Shown here: piece by piece, positions 16,970 through 30,665 of the stretch
How positions within the stretch are numbered: the first letter of the stretch is position 1
Layout: the number at the start of each line of letters is the position of its first letter
NCBI GenBank assembly: GCA_021848605.1
Contig: JAJZUM010000005.1
Coordinates: forward strand, 1 to 34,910
Source: Pseudomonadota bacterium
GTDB lineage: Bacteria; Pseudomonadota; Gammaproteobacteria; Pseudomonadales; Moraxellaceae
Direction: 5' to 3'
DNA: 34,910 nucleotides
Program-made: the position numbers and the translations under genes
The notes under the pieces: model-generated
Told to the model about the DNA's origin: nothing
The model's input: the letters and a program-made list of their open reading frames with translations, nothing else
Database searches by the model: none

Positions 16970-19900
16970 GCATCAATATTGAAGCATCCTTTCTCTTGCA
17001 ACGCTCCACCAGCATCCATCGTGCCCTGGTGGATGGTGTCGCTGCCCGTGTACTGGCCTGTCGTCTTTGTCAGGATGTCGAGGCCAGGGCGGTAGGCTAT
17101 GCTTTTGCCATCATGATTCAGGAGACGAACGAACTCAAACTTTGGGCTGCTTCACCGCAGACTGCAGAACTGCAACGACAACTGGAACAGCGCAGTGCGG
17201 ATCGACAACGCTGTGCTCGTTGTGCTGTGATCAGCATGAATCAGGCAATTGTCGCTCAGGATCAAGAGCGGGATGACGCATGTCATCCCTGCTATATGAA
17301 TGCCCTTGCTGCACCATGGTCGTGTTGGTCCTATCCCATTGTCGACGGCGACAATATTATTGGTACCTTACGTGTCAGCAGTCATCAGCATTGCCAACCG
17401 AGTCGCGACGAGGCCGACCTGCTCGACACCCTTGCGTCCATGGCTGGTATTCTGTTGTGCTTTGAACGCAATCAGCAAACCCAGCAGAAACAGGCCCAGT
17501 CACTGGCACGACTTGCAACTTTTCAAAAAACGCTCACTGAAATTAATGCCATGGTTGCCATGGCCCAGGAAGAAACCCAGTTCCTGCAATCAATTTGTGA
17601 CCTACTGGTTCATAAAACCGGCATGAAGGTTGCCTGGGTATCCCGCCCCAATGCATCAGGCTGGTTTGAGGTCCTGGCTGCTTCAGGTCAGACTGCTTAT
17701 CTGGATGGACTTCAGGTTTGTACGGATGCGGCACACCCTAAAGGTCGTGGCGGCATTGGTCGAACCTGGCGGGAACAGCGCTGTTTTTTCAACAACCAGT
17801 TTCTGACCAATCCCGACATGCTCGCCTGGCTGGATCGTGCCCGTACCTGGAATATTCGCTCCAGTGCGACGCTGCCCTGTCTAAGCCAACAACGCATCTG
17901 GGCGGTACTGGCTGTTACCCATGAACACGAGAATGTTTATGATGAGCCATTGCAAACTCTGCTCGAAGAACTGGCCAACAGCATCGCCCGGGGACTTGAC
18001 CTTCTTGCCCGTCGTCAGCAGGAAAAGCATCTTATGGCTGTCCAGGGGCATCTGATCAACAACACCAGGGTCGGTATGACCATGGTTCGCAATCGCCGAT
18101 TCATTCTGGTTAATCCTTATTTTGCGCAGATTTTGGGGTATAACCATCCATCCGAACTCATTGGCCAGTCAACGCGCATAATTTACCCGAACAACGAAGA
18201 ATACCAGCATATTGGCAACATGTACCGCAATGTACCCGGCATCGGCCATGCCAGCCCCATGTTTCAGACATTCCTGCTGCACAAGGACGGACACACCGTA
18301 CCTTGTGAGACCAATTTTACCCTGAATGAGGATGAAGAAGGCACCTTTTCCATTTGGACGCTGATTGATATCAGTGATCGCATTCAAAGGGAACAAGAAC
18401 GTAATTTGTACCGCGATCAACTGTTACGCTATGCCGAACGGGTACCGGGCATGCTCTACAAATTTCGATTGGCCCCAGATGGCCTCATGAGCTTTCCGAT
18501 TGCACTTGGCTCGGTCCGGGAAATGATGGGTGCCAACGCCGAGGAACTCCAGGCTTCTGCTGACCCGGCGTTTGCTCGTCTGCATCCGGATGACTACCCC
18601 TTTGTCGCCCAGTCTATCCTTGAATCAGCCCAGAACATGACTCCCTGGCACCTGGATTGCCGACTGGTATTGGATCAGGGAATTGTTTGGCGGCGTGGCA
18701 GCTCCGTACCTGAACGGGAAGAAGATGGGTCGGTGGTCTGGTATGGCTTCATTGCCGACGTAACTGATCAGAAAAATATTCTGGAAGCGCTGCAAACCAG
18801 CGAAGCACAATTACGCGCTGTTTTTTCAGCATCGCCTGCAGCTATGGCTGTACTTGATGCCAATGACTTCAGGATCCGCTCGGTCAATCCTGCTTGGTTG
18901 CGCCTGCTCGGTCGTGATGCCGAACAGATCAAAGGCAAGACCCTGATCCAAAACGGCATATGGTCCCACATTGATGACCAGAACATCTTCCAGCAACACT
19001 TGACGGCACCCCACGCCTTGCATCAACCCATGGAACGCACCCTACTCAATGAGGAAGGACTGCCGATTTTATGCCGTATTGTTGCCGCCCGGACCCAGTC
19101 CGGGGACGCGATTATTATGATTGTTGAAGATATTACCCTGCAAAGAGCTGCCGAGCAGTCCATCGCCCGCATGAATCAGGCACTGGAACTGCGGGTTCTG
19201 GAACGAACCCAGGCATTAGAAGCCAGCAACAACGCCCTGCAAGCAAGCCTGGTTGAACTTCAGGCCACCCAGATGCATCTGGTAGAAGTCGAAAAACTAT
19301 CCGCTCTTGGTCACTTAGTCGCGGGTATTGCCCATGAAATCAACACCCCTGTGGGCAACAGCCTGTTGGCTGCCACCAATCTTGATCAGATGCTGCTGGA
19401 CATTGAAGCGCGTGTCCAACAAGGCATCAAACGCAGCGACTTCCAGGATTTTCTCCTGCAGGCTCAGCAGTCCTCAGCGGTGATTGTACGCAACCTGTAC
19501 AAAGCCGCTGAACTGGTCACCTCCTTCAAACAGGTTGCTGTTGACCAGAACTTGCCTGACAACCGCCGCTCTTTTGACTTGCGTTCCCTGATTCTGGACC
19601 ATATCAACCTGCTCCAGCCTCGCCTGAAACATACGCCGATATCCATACGCCTTGATATGGATATCGAGATCGTGATGCAGAGCCTACCCGGCCCACTCGG
19701 ACAGATCCTGACCAACCTGATTACCAATACCCTGGATCATGCCTTTGAAAACATGCCCGCTGCACCATTGATCCGGATTCAAGTCAATGGTCTGGAGGAT
19801 GACATGGTAGAAATTCGGGTTGAAGACAATGGCCGGGGCATTTCTGCTGCCGACCTTAGCCATATCTTTGAACCCTTTTTCACAACCCGTTTAGGCAGGG

Positions 19901-20049
19901 GCGGTTCCGGCCTCGGATTGCACATCAGCTACAATGCCACCATCAGCTTAGGCGGCAGGCTCAATGTGCAGAGCACGGAAGGTCAGGGCACCTGCTTCAT
20001 CCTACGCATACCGCGCACTCTTCCTGAGCGCAACCTGAACGACGTTTGA
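16966..20049 (+). CDS. Cytoplasmic multi-sensor histidine kinase with CxxC-rich N-terminal domain
   Basis: A 1027-residue kinase without membrane segments. Domains: N-terminal GAF-like domain (about 20-165), second GAF (about 195-345), PAS (about 360-475), PAS (about 490-605), PAS (about 612-725), a coiled coil, dimerisation/phosphoacceptor helix with His790 in 'GIAHEINTP', and an ATPase domain with DNGRG (954-958), FEPFFTT (968-974) and GGSGLGL (979-985). The first domain has three CxxC motifs: Cys32/35, Cys83/86 and Cys106/109, plus Cys120 and Cys143. This suggests metal, Fe-S or thiol sensing; that is inference. No receiver domain and no response regulator adjacent. The start overlaps the earP stop (ATGA). 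Confidence 0.92.
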   Translation: MSINIEASFLLQRSTSIHRALVDGVAARVLACRLCQDVEARAVGYAFAIMIQETNELKLWAASPQTAELQRQLEQRSADRQRCARCAVISMNQAIVAQDQERDDACHPCYMNALAAPWSCWSYPIVDGDNIIGTLRVSSHQHCQPSRDEADLLDTLASMAGILLCFERNQQTQQKQAQSLARLATFQKTLTEINAMVAMAQEETQFLQSICDLLVHKTGMKVAWVSRPNASGWFEVLAASGQTAYLDGLQVCTDAAHPKGRGGIGRTWREQRCFFNNQFLTNPDMLAWLDRARTWNIRSSATLPCLSQQRIWAVLAVTHEHENVYDEPLQTLLEELANSIARGLDLLARRQQEKHLMAVQGHLINNTRVGMTMVRNRRFILVNPYFAQILGYNHPSELIGQSTRIIYPNNEEYQHIGNMYRNVPGIGHASPMFQTFLLHKDGHTVPCETNFTLNEDEEGTFSIWTLIDISDRIQREQERNLYRDQLLRYAERVPGMLYKFRLAPDGLMSFPIALGSVREMMGANAEELQASADPAFARLHPDDYPFVAQSILESAQNMTPWHLDCRLVLDQGIVWRRGSSVPEREEDGSVVWYGFIADVTDQKNILEALQTSEAQLRAVFSASPAAMAVLDANDFRIRSVNPAWLRLLGRDAEQIKGKTLIQNGIWSHIDDQNIFQQHLTAPHALHQPMERTLLNEEGLPILCRIVAARTQSGDAIIMIVEDITLQRAAEQSIARMNQALELRVLERTQALEASNNALQASLVELQATQMHLVEVEKLSALGHLVAGIAHEINTPVGNSLLAATNLDQMLLDIEARVQQGIKRSDFQDFLLQAQQSSAVIVRNLYKAAELVTSFKQVAVDQNLPDNRRSFDLRSLILDHINLLQPRLKHTPISIRLDMDIEIVMQSLPGPLGQILTNLITNTLDHAFENMPAAPLIRIQVNGLEDDMVEIRVEDNGRGISAADLSHIFEPFFTTRLGRGGSGLGLHISYNATISLGGRLNVQSTEGQGTCFILRIPRTLPERNLNDV

Positions 20050-20058
20050 AGAAGATCC

Positions 20059-21123
20059 TCAGAGGTGATACTGACGACTTAATTCATGAACGGCATCAAT
20101 CATCATCCTGGCGTGATCCGGATTGACCCACTGTTCAATACCGTGCCCCAGATTGAAGACATGGCCATTGCCATGACCAAACTCGGCCAGTACACGCTGT
20201 ACTTCAGCACGAATGACCTCAGAACTGGCGTAGAGTACAGCCGGGTCGAGATTGCCCTGAAGAGCGCAACGTCCACCCAAGCGACGACGTGCCTCACCAA
20301 GATGAACCGTCCAGTCTACTCCTAAGGCATCACAACCCGTTTCAGCCATTGCCTCAAGCCAGAGTCCACCACCCTTGCTGAACAGAATCACGGGTACCCG
20401 ACGACCATTGCGTTCGCGAATCAAACCGGCCACAATTTGCTGCATGAATCGGAGGGAAAAACGGCGGTACTCGGTATGAGCCAATACGCCACCCCAAGTA
20501 TCAAAAATCTGTACGGCTTCGACTCCGGCACGAATCTGAGCATTCAGGTAGGCTGTCACTGCCCTTGCCAAATGATCAAGCAAGTGCTCGAGCAAATCAG
20601 GCTGACAGTACATCATGGTCTTAATGACCCGAAAATCCTTGGATGATCCTCCCTGAATCATATAACAGGCCAGGGTCCAGGGTGAACCAGAAAAACCGAT
20701 AAGCGGCACGCGTCCAGCCAGAGCATTGTGAATGGTTTCAACAGCCTTGATGACATAATCCAAATCACGCTCAACCTGCACGGTAGGCAAATCAAGGATA
20801 TCGCGCTCATTCTCCAGCTTCTTGGCGAACCTAGGCCCCTCACCTTCCGAAAAGTACAAGCCCATGCCCATGGCATCAGGAATAGTAAGGATATCGGAAA
20901 ACAGTATGGCTGCATCCAGATCAAAACGTTCCAATGGCTGCAAGGTTACTTCACAAGCAAGTTCCGCATTCTTGCAAAGATCCAGAAAACTACCAGCCTG
21001 GGTACGGGTAGCCCGATATTCAGGCAGATAGCGTCCTGCCTGACGCATCATCCAGACCGGAGTGTACGGCACAGGCTCACCCATCAAGGCCCGCAAGAAA
21101 ACATCATTACGCAGCTCAGCCAT
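20059..21123 (-). CDS. hemE: Uroporphyrinogen decarboxylase
   Basis: Converts uroporphyrinogen III to coproporphyrinogen III by removing four carboxyl groups, in haem synthesis in the cytoplasm. At 354 residues it equals the E. coli length. The N-terminal '[16 protein letters not shown]' signature contains the Arg residues that hold the substrate carboxylates; '[18 protein letters not shown]' contains the catalytic Asp; 'FNLGHGI' near the C-terminus is also conserved. It follows gltD by 48 bases, as in Pseudomonas, so it may share the gltBD transcript. It converges on the histidine kinase gene with only nine bases between stops and no terminator visible. Confidence 0.97.
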   Translation of the reverse strand: MAELRNDVFLRALMGEPVPYTPVWMMRQAGRYLPEYRATRTQAGSFLDLCKNAELACEVTLQPLERFDLDAAILFSDILTIPDAMGMGLYFSEGEGPRFAKKLENERDILDLPTVQVERDLDYVIKAVETIHNALAGRVPLIGFSGSPWTLACYMIQGGSSKDFRVIKTMMYCQPDLLEHLLDHLARAVTAYLNAQIRAGVEAVQIFDTWGGVLAHTEYRRFSLRFMQQIVAGLIRERNGRRVPVILFSKGGGLWLEAMAETGCDALGVDWTVHLGEARRRLGGRCALQGNLDPAVLYASSEVIRAEVQRVLAEFGHGNGHVFNLGHGIEQWVNPDHARMMIDAVHELSRQYHL

Positions 21124-21171
21124 ACCGCTTCAATCCTCGTATCAATAACAAATGTCCAGCAACATGGTGAT

Positions 21172-27070
<5,899 letters not shown>

Positions 27071-27141
27071 GAGCAGCACCCTTTAAGAAATACAGAGTTG
27101 AAGAACAGGCCCAGGGTTGAAAAAACCGAAAAAGGCTAACC

Positions 27142-27170
27142 ATTCTAGATGATTAAGGCACTTATGGCAA
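27142..27170 (-). promoter_or_regulatory. Predicted promoter of gltBD(-hemE)
   Basis: On the minus strand TTGCCA (27165-27170) and TAGAAT (27142-27147) are separated by 17 bases; each matches consensus at five of six positions. The start of transcription would be about 65 bases before gltB. Confidence 0.6.
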
Positions 27171-27200
27171 GATCCTTGCAACTATTGTATCGGACAGGAC

Positions 27201-27229
27201 TTGCCATCGCCCACACAAAATGTTAATAT
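27201..27229 (+). promoter_or_regulatory. Predicted promoter of the ars operon
   Basis: TTGCCA (27201-27206), a 17-base spacer, then TAATAT (27224-27229). The -10 element overlaps the left arm of the ArsR operator. The transcript would start only about 20 bases before arsR. Confidence 0.6.
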
Positions 27230-27257
27230 TTCAATAATTATTGGATTATTGAAATAT
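27226..27257. promoter_or_regulatory. Predicted ArsR operator
   Basis: A perfect 12-bp inverted repeat, ATATTTCAATAA (27226-27237) and TTATTGAAATAT (27246-27257), separated by eight bases. It covers the -10 element and runs into the first two bases of the arsR start codon. The size and AT-rich dyad symmetry fit ArsR/SmtB-family operators, and the location allows direct repression of the operon. Confidence 0.75.
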
Positions 27258-27609
27258 GGATACACCTCAAGCTGTTTCTTTGTTTGAAATACTCGCATCG
27301 GGTGCACGTCTCGACATCTTCCGTCTGCTGGTCCGACACAACCCTCACGGTCTGGTTGCTGGTGAAATCGCACGCGAACTGCACATTGCCCCAACCAATC
27401 TCTCCTTTCACCTCAAGTCAATGACCTACAATGGACTGCTTCATGTCACACAGGAAGGTCGTTACCAACGCTATCGCGCCGCACTTGGCCGCATCGAGGA
27501 ACTGATCCGTTACCTGACCGAAGCATGCTGCGCCGCCCACCCTGAACAATACTGCCCCATCCTGACTGCGACACCACTCGAACAGCATCCAAAAGGCACA
27601 TCATCATGA
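27256..27609 (+). CDS. arsR: ArsR-family arsenic-responsive repressor
   Basis: A 117-residue winged-helix repressor. Residues about 10-85 form the DNA-binding domain ('LFEILASGARLDIFRLL', 'GEIARELHIAPTNLSFHLKSM', wing 'VTQEGRYQRYRA'). The metal site is not the CxCxxC of plasmid ArsR. Instead the C-terminus has Cys91, Cys92 and Cys100, which resembles the As(III) site of Acidithiobacillus ferrooxidans ArsR (a vicinal pair plus a third Cys), although the spacing to the third Cys here is two residues longer. It is expected to repress its own operon through the palindrome upstream. Its stop overlaps the arsC start (ATGA). Confidence 0.92.
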   Translation: MDTPQAVSLFEILASGARLDIFRLLVRHNPHGLVAGEIARELHIAPTNLSFHLKSMTYNGLLHVTQEGRYQRYRAALGRIEELIRYLTEACCAAHPEQYCPILTATPLEQHPKGTSS

Positions 27610-28100
27610 ATATACTCTTTCTTTGCACGGGGAACTCGTGCCGTTCCATACTGGCGGAAGCCATTTTCAACCACTTGGCACCCCATGGGTTCAAGGCCGC
27701 AAGCGCTGGTAGCCGACCAACAGGCTTTGTCCATCCACGCACGCTGGAATTGCTTGCCGACGAAGGAATATGTCATGAAGGGTATTACAGCAAATCTCTG
27801 GACACACTCACAACAACTCCTGACCTGATCATCACGGTCTGCGCCAACGCCCAGGCTGAGGCCTGCCCCGTTTTTCCCGGCCCCTACTTGCGCAGTCACT
27901 GGGGTGTTGATGATCCTGCACAAGTCGAAGGGACAGAGACCGAGATCAAAGCAGCGTTCCGGTCAAGCTACCAGATACTGCGCCGACGGATTGAAGCATT
28001 CTTTGCCCTTCCTCTGCACGACCTGAAACACAATCCCGAAGCCTTTCGTGTCCAACTTGATGGCATTGGCTCCCTCCAACCGGATACCTGTCATGCCTGA
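27606..28100 (+). CDS. arsC: Arsenate reductase, LMW-phosphatase type
   Basis: Reduces arsenate to arsenite for export. The 164-residue protein has the low-molecular-weight tyrosine phosphatase P-loop C-x5-R (Cys7 to Arg13 in CTGNSCRS). The relay cysteines are probably Cys79 and Cys87 in 'TVCANAQAEAC', followed by 'HWGVDDPA' with the family Asp-Pro. The Cys79-Cys87 spacing is one longer than in the thioredoxin-linked staphylococcal enzyme, so the electron donor (thioredoxin or glutaredoxin) cannot be told. It has a C-terminal extension of about 20 residues. Translationally coupled to arsR, and its last codons lie in a 17-bp duplication. Confidence 0.93.
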   Translation: MNILFLCTGNSCRSILAEAIFNHLAPHGFKAASAGSRPTGFVHPRTLELLADEGICHEGYYSKSLDTLTTTPDLIITVCANAQAEACPVFPGPYLRSHWGVDDPAQVEGTETEIKAAFRSSYQILRRRIEAFFALPLHDLKHNPEAFRVQLDGIGSLQPDTCHA

Positions 28101-28122
28101 ATCCTTGTCATGCCTGAATCCT
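28089..28122. repeat. Perfect 17-bp tandem duplication across the arsC stop codon
   Basis: TGTCATGCCTGAATCCT occurs twice in a row (28089-28105 and 28106-28122). The first copy contains the arsC TGA. The duplication creates an extra ATG at 28110 in frame with acr3, but the ribosome-binding site and family start favour 28140. Confidence 0.92.
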
Positions 28123-28139
28123 TATCCAAGGAACGTACG

Positions 28140-29189
28140 ATGAACCGTTTTGAACGATACCTCAGCCTATGGGTTACGCTCTGCATCATTGCCGGCATCA
28201 TGATCGGGAAAATCATTCCAGGCATGACTCAGCGTATTGGCAACTTCGAGATTGCTCATGTCAATCTGCCGGTAGGATTTCTTATATGGTTGATGATCAT
28301 CCCCATGCTGGTCAAGGTTGACTTCCATGCCCTGCAGGACATCCGCAAACACCTGCGCGGCATCGGAGTAACCCTTGCTGTCAACTGGCTGGTCAAGCCC
28401 TTTTCCATGGCTTTTCTTGGATGGTTCTTTATCCGCCACGTATTTGTCCAGTTCCTTCCCGCATCTCAGTTGGACAGCTACATCGCCGGCCTCATTCTTC
28501 TGGCTGCAGCCCCTTGCACCGCCATGGTATTCGTCTGGAGCCGTCTCAGTCACGGCGACCCACTTTTCACACTCTCCCAGGTTGCCCTTAACGACGGCAT
28601 CATGATCATTGCTTTTGCCCCCATCGTCGCCCTGCTGTTAGGCGTTTCATCGATTGTGGTCCCCTGGACAACCTTGTTGACCTCGGTGCTTCTTTATATT
28701 GTTTTTCCGGTCACCCTCGCCCAGATCTGGCGAAAGTATTTGCTACGGCAAGGTGATTCAGCACTTGAGCGTGCCATGCAGCGCATGAATCCCATTTCCA
28801 CGACATCTTTACTCCTGACCCTGATCCTTCTTTTTGCCTTCCAGGGCGAAGCCATTATCGCCCAGCCGATGATCATTGCACTGATCGCCATCCCCATTGT
28901 GCTACAAGTGTTTTTTAATGCCGCTCTCGCCTATCTCCTAAACCGGATGCTCGGTGAAAAACACGCCATTGCCTGCCCATCTTCCCTGATTGCCGCCTCC
29001 AATTTTTTTGAACTGGCGGTCGCCACCGCCATAAGCCTATTTGGTTTTCACTCCGGAGCCGCATTGGCTACCGTTGTTGGCGTCCTGATTGAAGTCCCAG
29101 CCATGCTAATCGTGGTACGCTGTGTTAACGCCAGCAAGAACTGGTACGAATGCAACACCTCCGCTAGCGTCACCAATGAGATATCTTGA
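28140..29189 (+). CDS. acr3: Arsenite efflux permease Acr3
   Basis: Exports arsenite across the inner membrane. About ten hydrophobic helices over 349 residues. The two residues known to be needed in Acr3 are present: Cys126 in 'APCTAMVFVWS' and Glu318 in 'IEVPAM'. The ATG at 28140 was chosen for AAGGA about seven bases upstream and for the family-like N-terminus; the ATG at 28110 would add ten residues that lie in the tandem duplication. Some databases call this arsB, but the protein belongs to the Acr3 and not the staphylococcal ArsB family. Third gene of the ars operon. Confidence 0.94.
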   Translation: MNRFERYLSLWVTLCIIAGIMIGKIIPGMTQRIGNFEIAHVNLPVGFLIWLMIIPMLVKVDFHALQDIRKHLRGIGVTLAVNWLVKPFSMAFLGWFFIRHVFVQFLPASQLDSYIAGLILLAAAPCTAMVFVWSRLSHGDPLFTLSQVALNDGIMIIAFAPIVALLLGVSSIVVPWTTLLTSVLLYIVFPVTLAQIWRKYLLRQGDSALERAMQRMNPISTTSLLLTLILLFAFQGEAIIAQPMIIALIAIPIVLQVFFNAALAYLLNRMLGEKHAIACPSSLIAASNFFELAVATAISLFGFHSGAALATVVGVLIEVPAMLIVVRCVNASKNWYECNTSASVTNEIS

Positions 29190-29228
29190 AGACAGCTCAG
29201 CAGGACAAAGAGCCATATCTTCAATATC
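29180..29228 (+). terminator. Inverted repeat at the end of the ars operon
   Basis: GATATCTTGAAGA (29180-29192) and TCTTCAATATC (29218-29228) pair with one bulged base across a 25-base loop and include the acr3 stop codon. No T-run follows. It may be a weak terminator or an mRNA 3' structure. Confidence 0.35.
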
Positions 29229-29311
29229 CTCGGGGCCGATAACATAGCTGCGTGAGTCAATCGGGCCACCGCACGAAGGCTTTAAAATACTTCATGAATC
29301 CCGGCTGGATC

Positions 29312-29340
29312 TTGAACTCAGACCCAGCTCGGGGTTTAAT
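29312..29340 (+). promoter_or_regulatory. Predicted promoter of yajQ
   Basis: TTGAAC (29312-29317), 17-base spacer, TTTAAT (29335-29340), about 30 bases before the yajQ start. Matches consensus at four and five of six positions. Confidence 0.5.
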
Positions 29341-29368
29341 AGAGTATCGTTCAGGAACCTGATTAGCT

Positions 29369-29857
29369 ATGCCATCGTTTGATATCGTTTCCGAAATTGA
29401 AATGTTCGAGATTGCCAATGCTGTTGGCAATACCCAGAAAGAACTGGCAACCCGTTTTGATTTTCGAGGCAGTTCGGCAAATGTCGAGTTGCAGGAAAAA
29501 AATAAAACGGTTGTACTCACGGCAGAATCGGACTTTCAGGTTGACCAGCTACGCGCCATGCTGGAACAACATCTCGTCAAACGCAAGCTGGATGTCCAGA
29601 TCATGGACGTTAAGGATATGCATGCCTCCGGCCGCACGATGACCCAAAGCATCCTGCTCAAAGATGGACTGGATCAGGATACAGCTAAAAAAATCGTCCG
29701 TCATATTAAAGATGCTGGATTTAAGGTTCAGGCTGCCATCCAGGGTGACAAAATCCGTGTAAGCGATAAAAAGCGCGATGCATTGCAAACCCTCATTGCC
29801 GATCTGCGTCAGCAGAGCTTCGGCATACCCCTGCAATTCAACAACTTCAAAGACTGA
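29369..29857 (+). CDS. yajQ: YajQ-family nucleotide-binding protein
   Basis: A 162-residue cytoplasmic protein with two RNP-like domains. The N-terminus 'MPSFDIVSE' is a hallmark, followed by 'ELATRFDFRGS', 'MTQSILLKDGLDQDTAKKIVRHIKD' pattern and the C-terminal 'IPLQFNNFKD'. YajQ proteins bind nucleic acids and in some bacteria (Xanthomonas, Pseudomonas) bind cyclic di-GMP; whether that holds here is unknown, though a diguanylate cyclase lies elsewhere in the window. Followed after 16 bases by the hot-dog gene. Confidence 0.95.
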   Translation: MPSFDIVSEIEMFEIANAVGNTQKELATRFDFRGSSANVELQEKNKTVVLTAESDFQVDQLRAMLEQHLVKRKLDVQIMDVKDMHASGRTMTQSILLKDGLDQDTAKKIVRHIKDAGFKVQAAIQGDKIRVSDKKRDALQTLIADLRQQSFGIPLQFNNFKD

Positions 29858-29873
29858 TAAAAGAAAGGAATCC

Positions 29874-30413
29874 ATGAGCTTCCAAAATGCACTAACCCGG
29901 AACCTAGCCCGTCTCTCCTTTGTTCCAGCCACACTGAGACCCAGCATCATATCGCGTCTGCTCGGCAAAGTCGTACCCTACGTTGGTACCTCCGGATTAC
30001 TCTATGAGTCCCTCGACTTTGAACAGGTCGTGGTCAGCATTCGTAATCGCAAACCGGTACAAAACCATATCGGGGGCGTACACGCCGCTGCCGTTGCCCT
30101 GCTTGCCGAGACCGCCAGCGGTTTTGTGGTCGGCATGAATCTTCCGGATGACCGCTTGCCCCTGATCAAAAGCCTGCAGGTCGATTATGTTCGCCGCAGT
30201 CAGGGGGGCCTTCGTGCCGTTGCCCGATTAAGTGCCGATCAAATTCACCGATTGCGCAATGAAGAGCGTGGCGAAGTTGAAGTGTTGACCACCGTGACGG
30301 ATGAACATGGTGATCAGCCCGTACAGTGCCGTATGCTTTGGGCATGGGTTCCCAAAAAACGCGAAAAACGCGAAGAATTATCGACCATGTGCAAACCAGG
30401 ATTGAAATCCTGA
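29874..30413 (+). CDS. Hot-dog fold protein, DUF4442/YiiD C-terminal type
   Basis: A 179-residue protein. The core 'NHIGGVHAAAVALLAETASGFV' is the hot-dog central helix with the N/G-x-HAAA pattern of thioesterase-like DUF4442 proteins, followed by 'SLQVDYVRRSQGGLRAVARLS', the usual beta strands. An acyl-CoA thioesterase-like function is possible but catalytic residues are not certain in this family. The start is set by AAAGGA about five bases before ATG 29874; the same frame is open upstream inside yajQ but that part is not coding. The C-terminus is highly basic ('PKKREKREE'). Confidence 0.75.
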   Translation: MSFQNALTRNLARLSFVPATLRPSIISRLLGKVVPYVGTSGLLYESLDFEQVVVSIRNRKPVQNHIGGVHAAAVALLAETASGFVVGMNLPDDRLPLIKSLQVDYVRRSQGGLRAVARLSADQIHRLRNEERGEVEVLTTVTDEHGDQPVQCRMLWAWVPKKREKREELSTMCKPGLKS

Positions 30414-30516
30414 AGCTACACCAAACGTGGTTACCCGCTGTTTTGTGAAAAGCATGGTTGGAGAACCGCATAGCTGAATTAGCTGGCTCGGGCGTTTCGC
30501 TGGCGGATTTCTTTTG

Positions 30517-30566
30517 AAAAAATGCTGAAGGCCTTTGGGATGATTCAATCACAGGGATTTCAGCAT
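30517..30566 (-). terminator. Probable intrinsic terminator of the accA-DUF4403 gene cluster
   Basis: On the minus strand an 8-bp stem (TTCAGCAT-type arms at 30522-30529 and 30559-30566), with a further inner helix of about six pairs with one mismatch, is followed directly by six T (30522-30517). It lies about 100 bases past the DUF4403 stop. The rest of the 250-base gap (30414-30665) shows nothing I recognise. Confidence 0.6.
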
Positions 30567-30665
30567 GTTCGTTCTGCCGTTTACCCAGCTACGTCAATTG
30601 GACGTGTGTGCTTGAACTAAGGCGCAAAAATTCATATCGCCGGATTACCCTCTCCAGCAAGCCCC

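Noticed and set aside
29778-29873. Extended N-terminus for the hot-dog protein
   Set aside because: This part overlaps yajQ and reads as unrelated sequence; a good ribosome-binding site precedes ATG 29874.
30414-30665. Possible decayed gene or IS in the gap before DUF4403
   Set aside because: Short open stretches on both strands show no recognisable protein; only the terminator hairpin can be supported.
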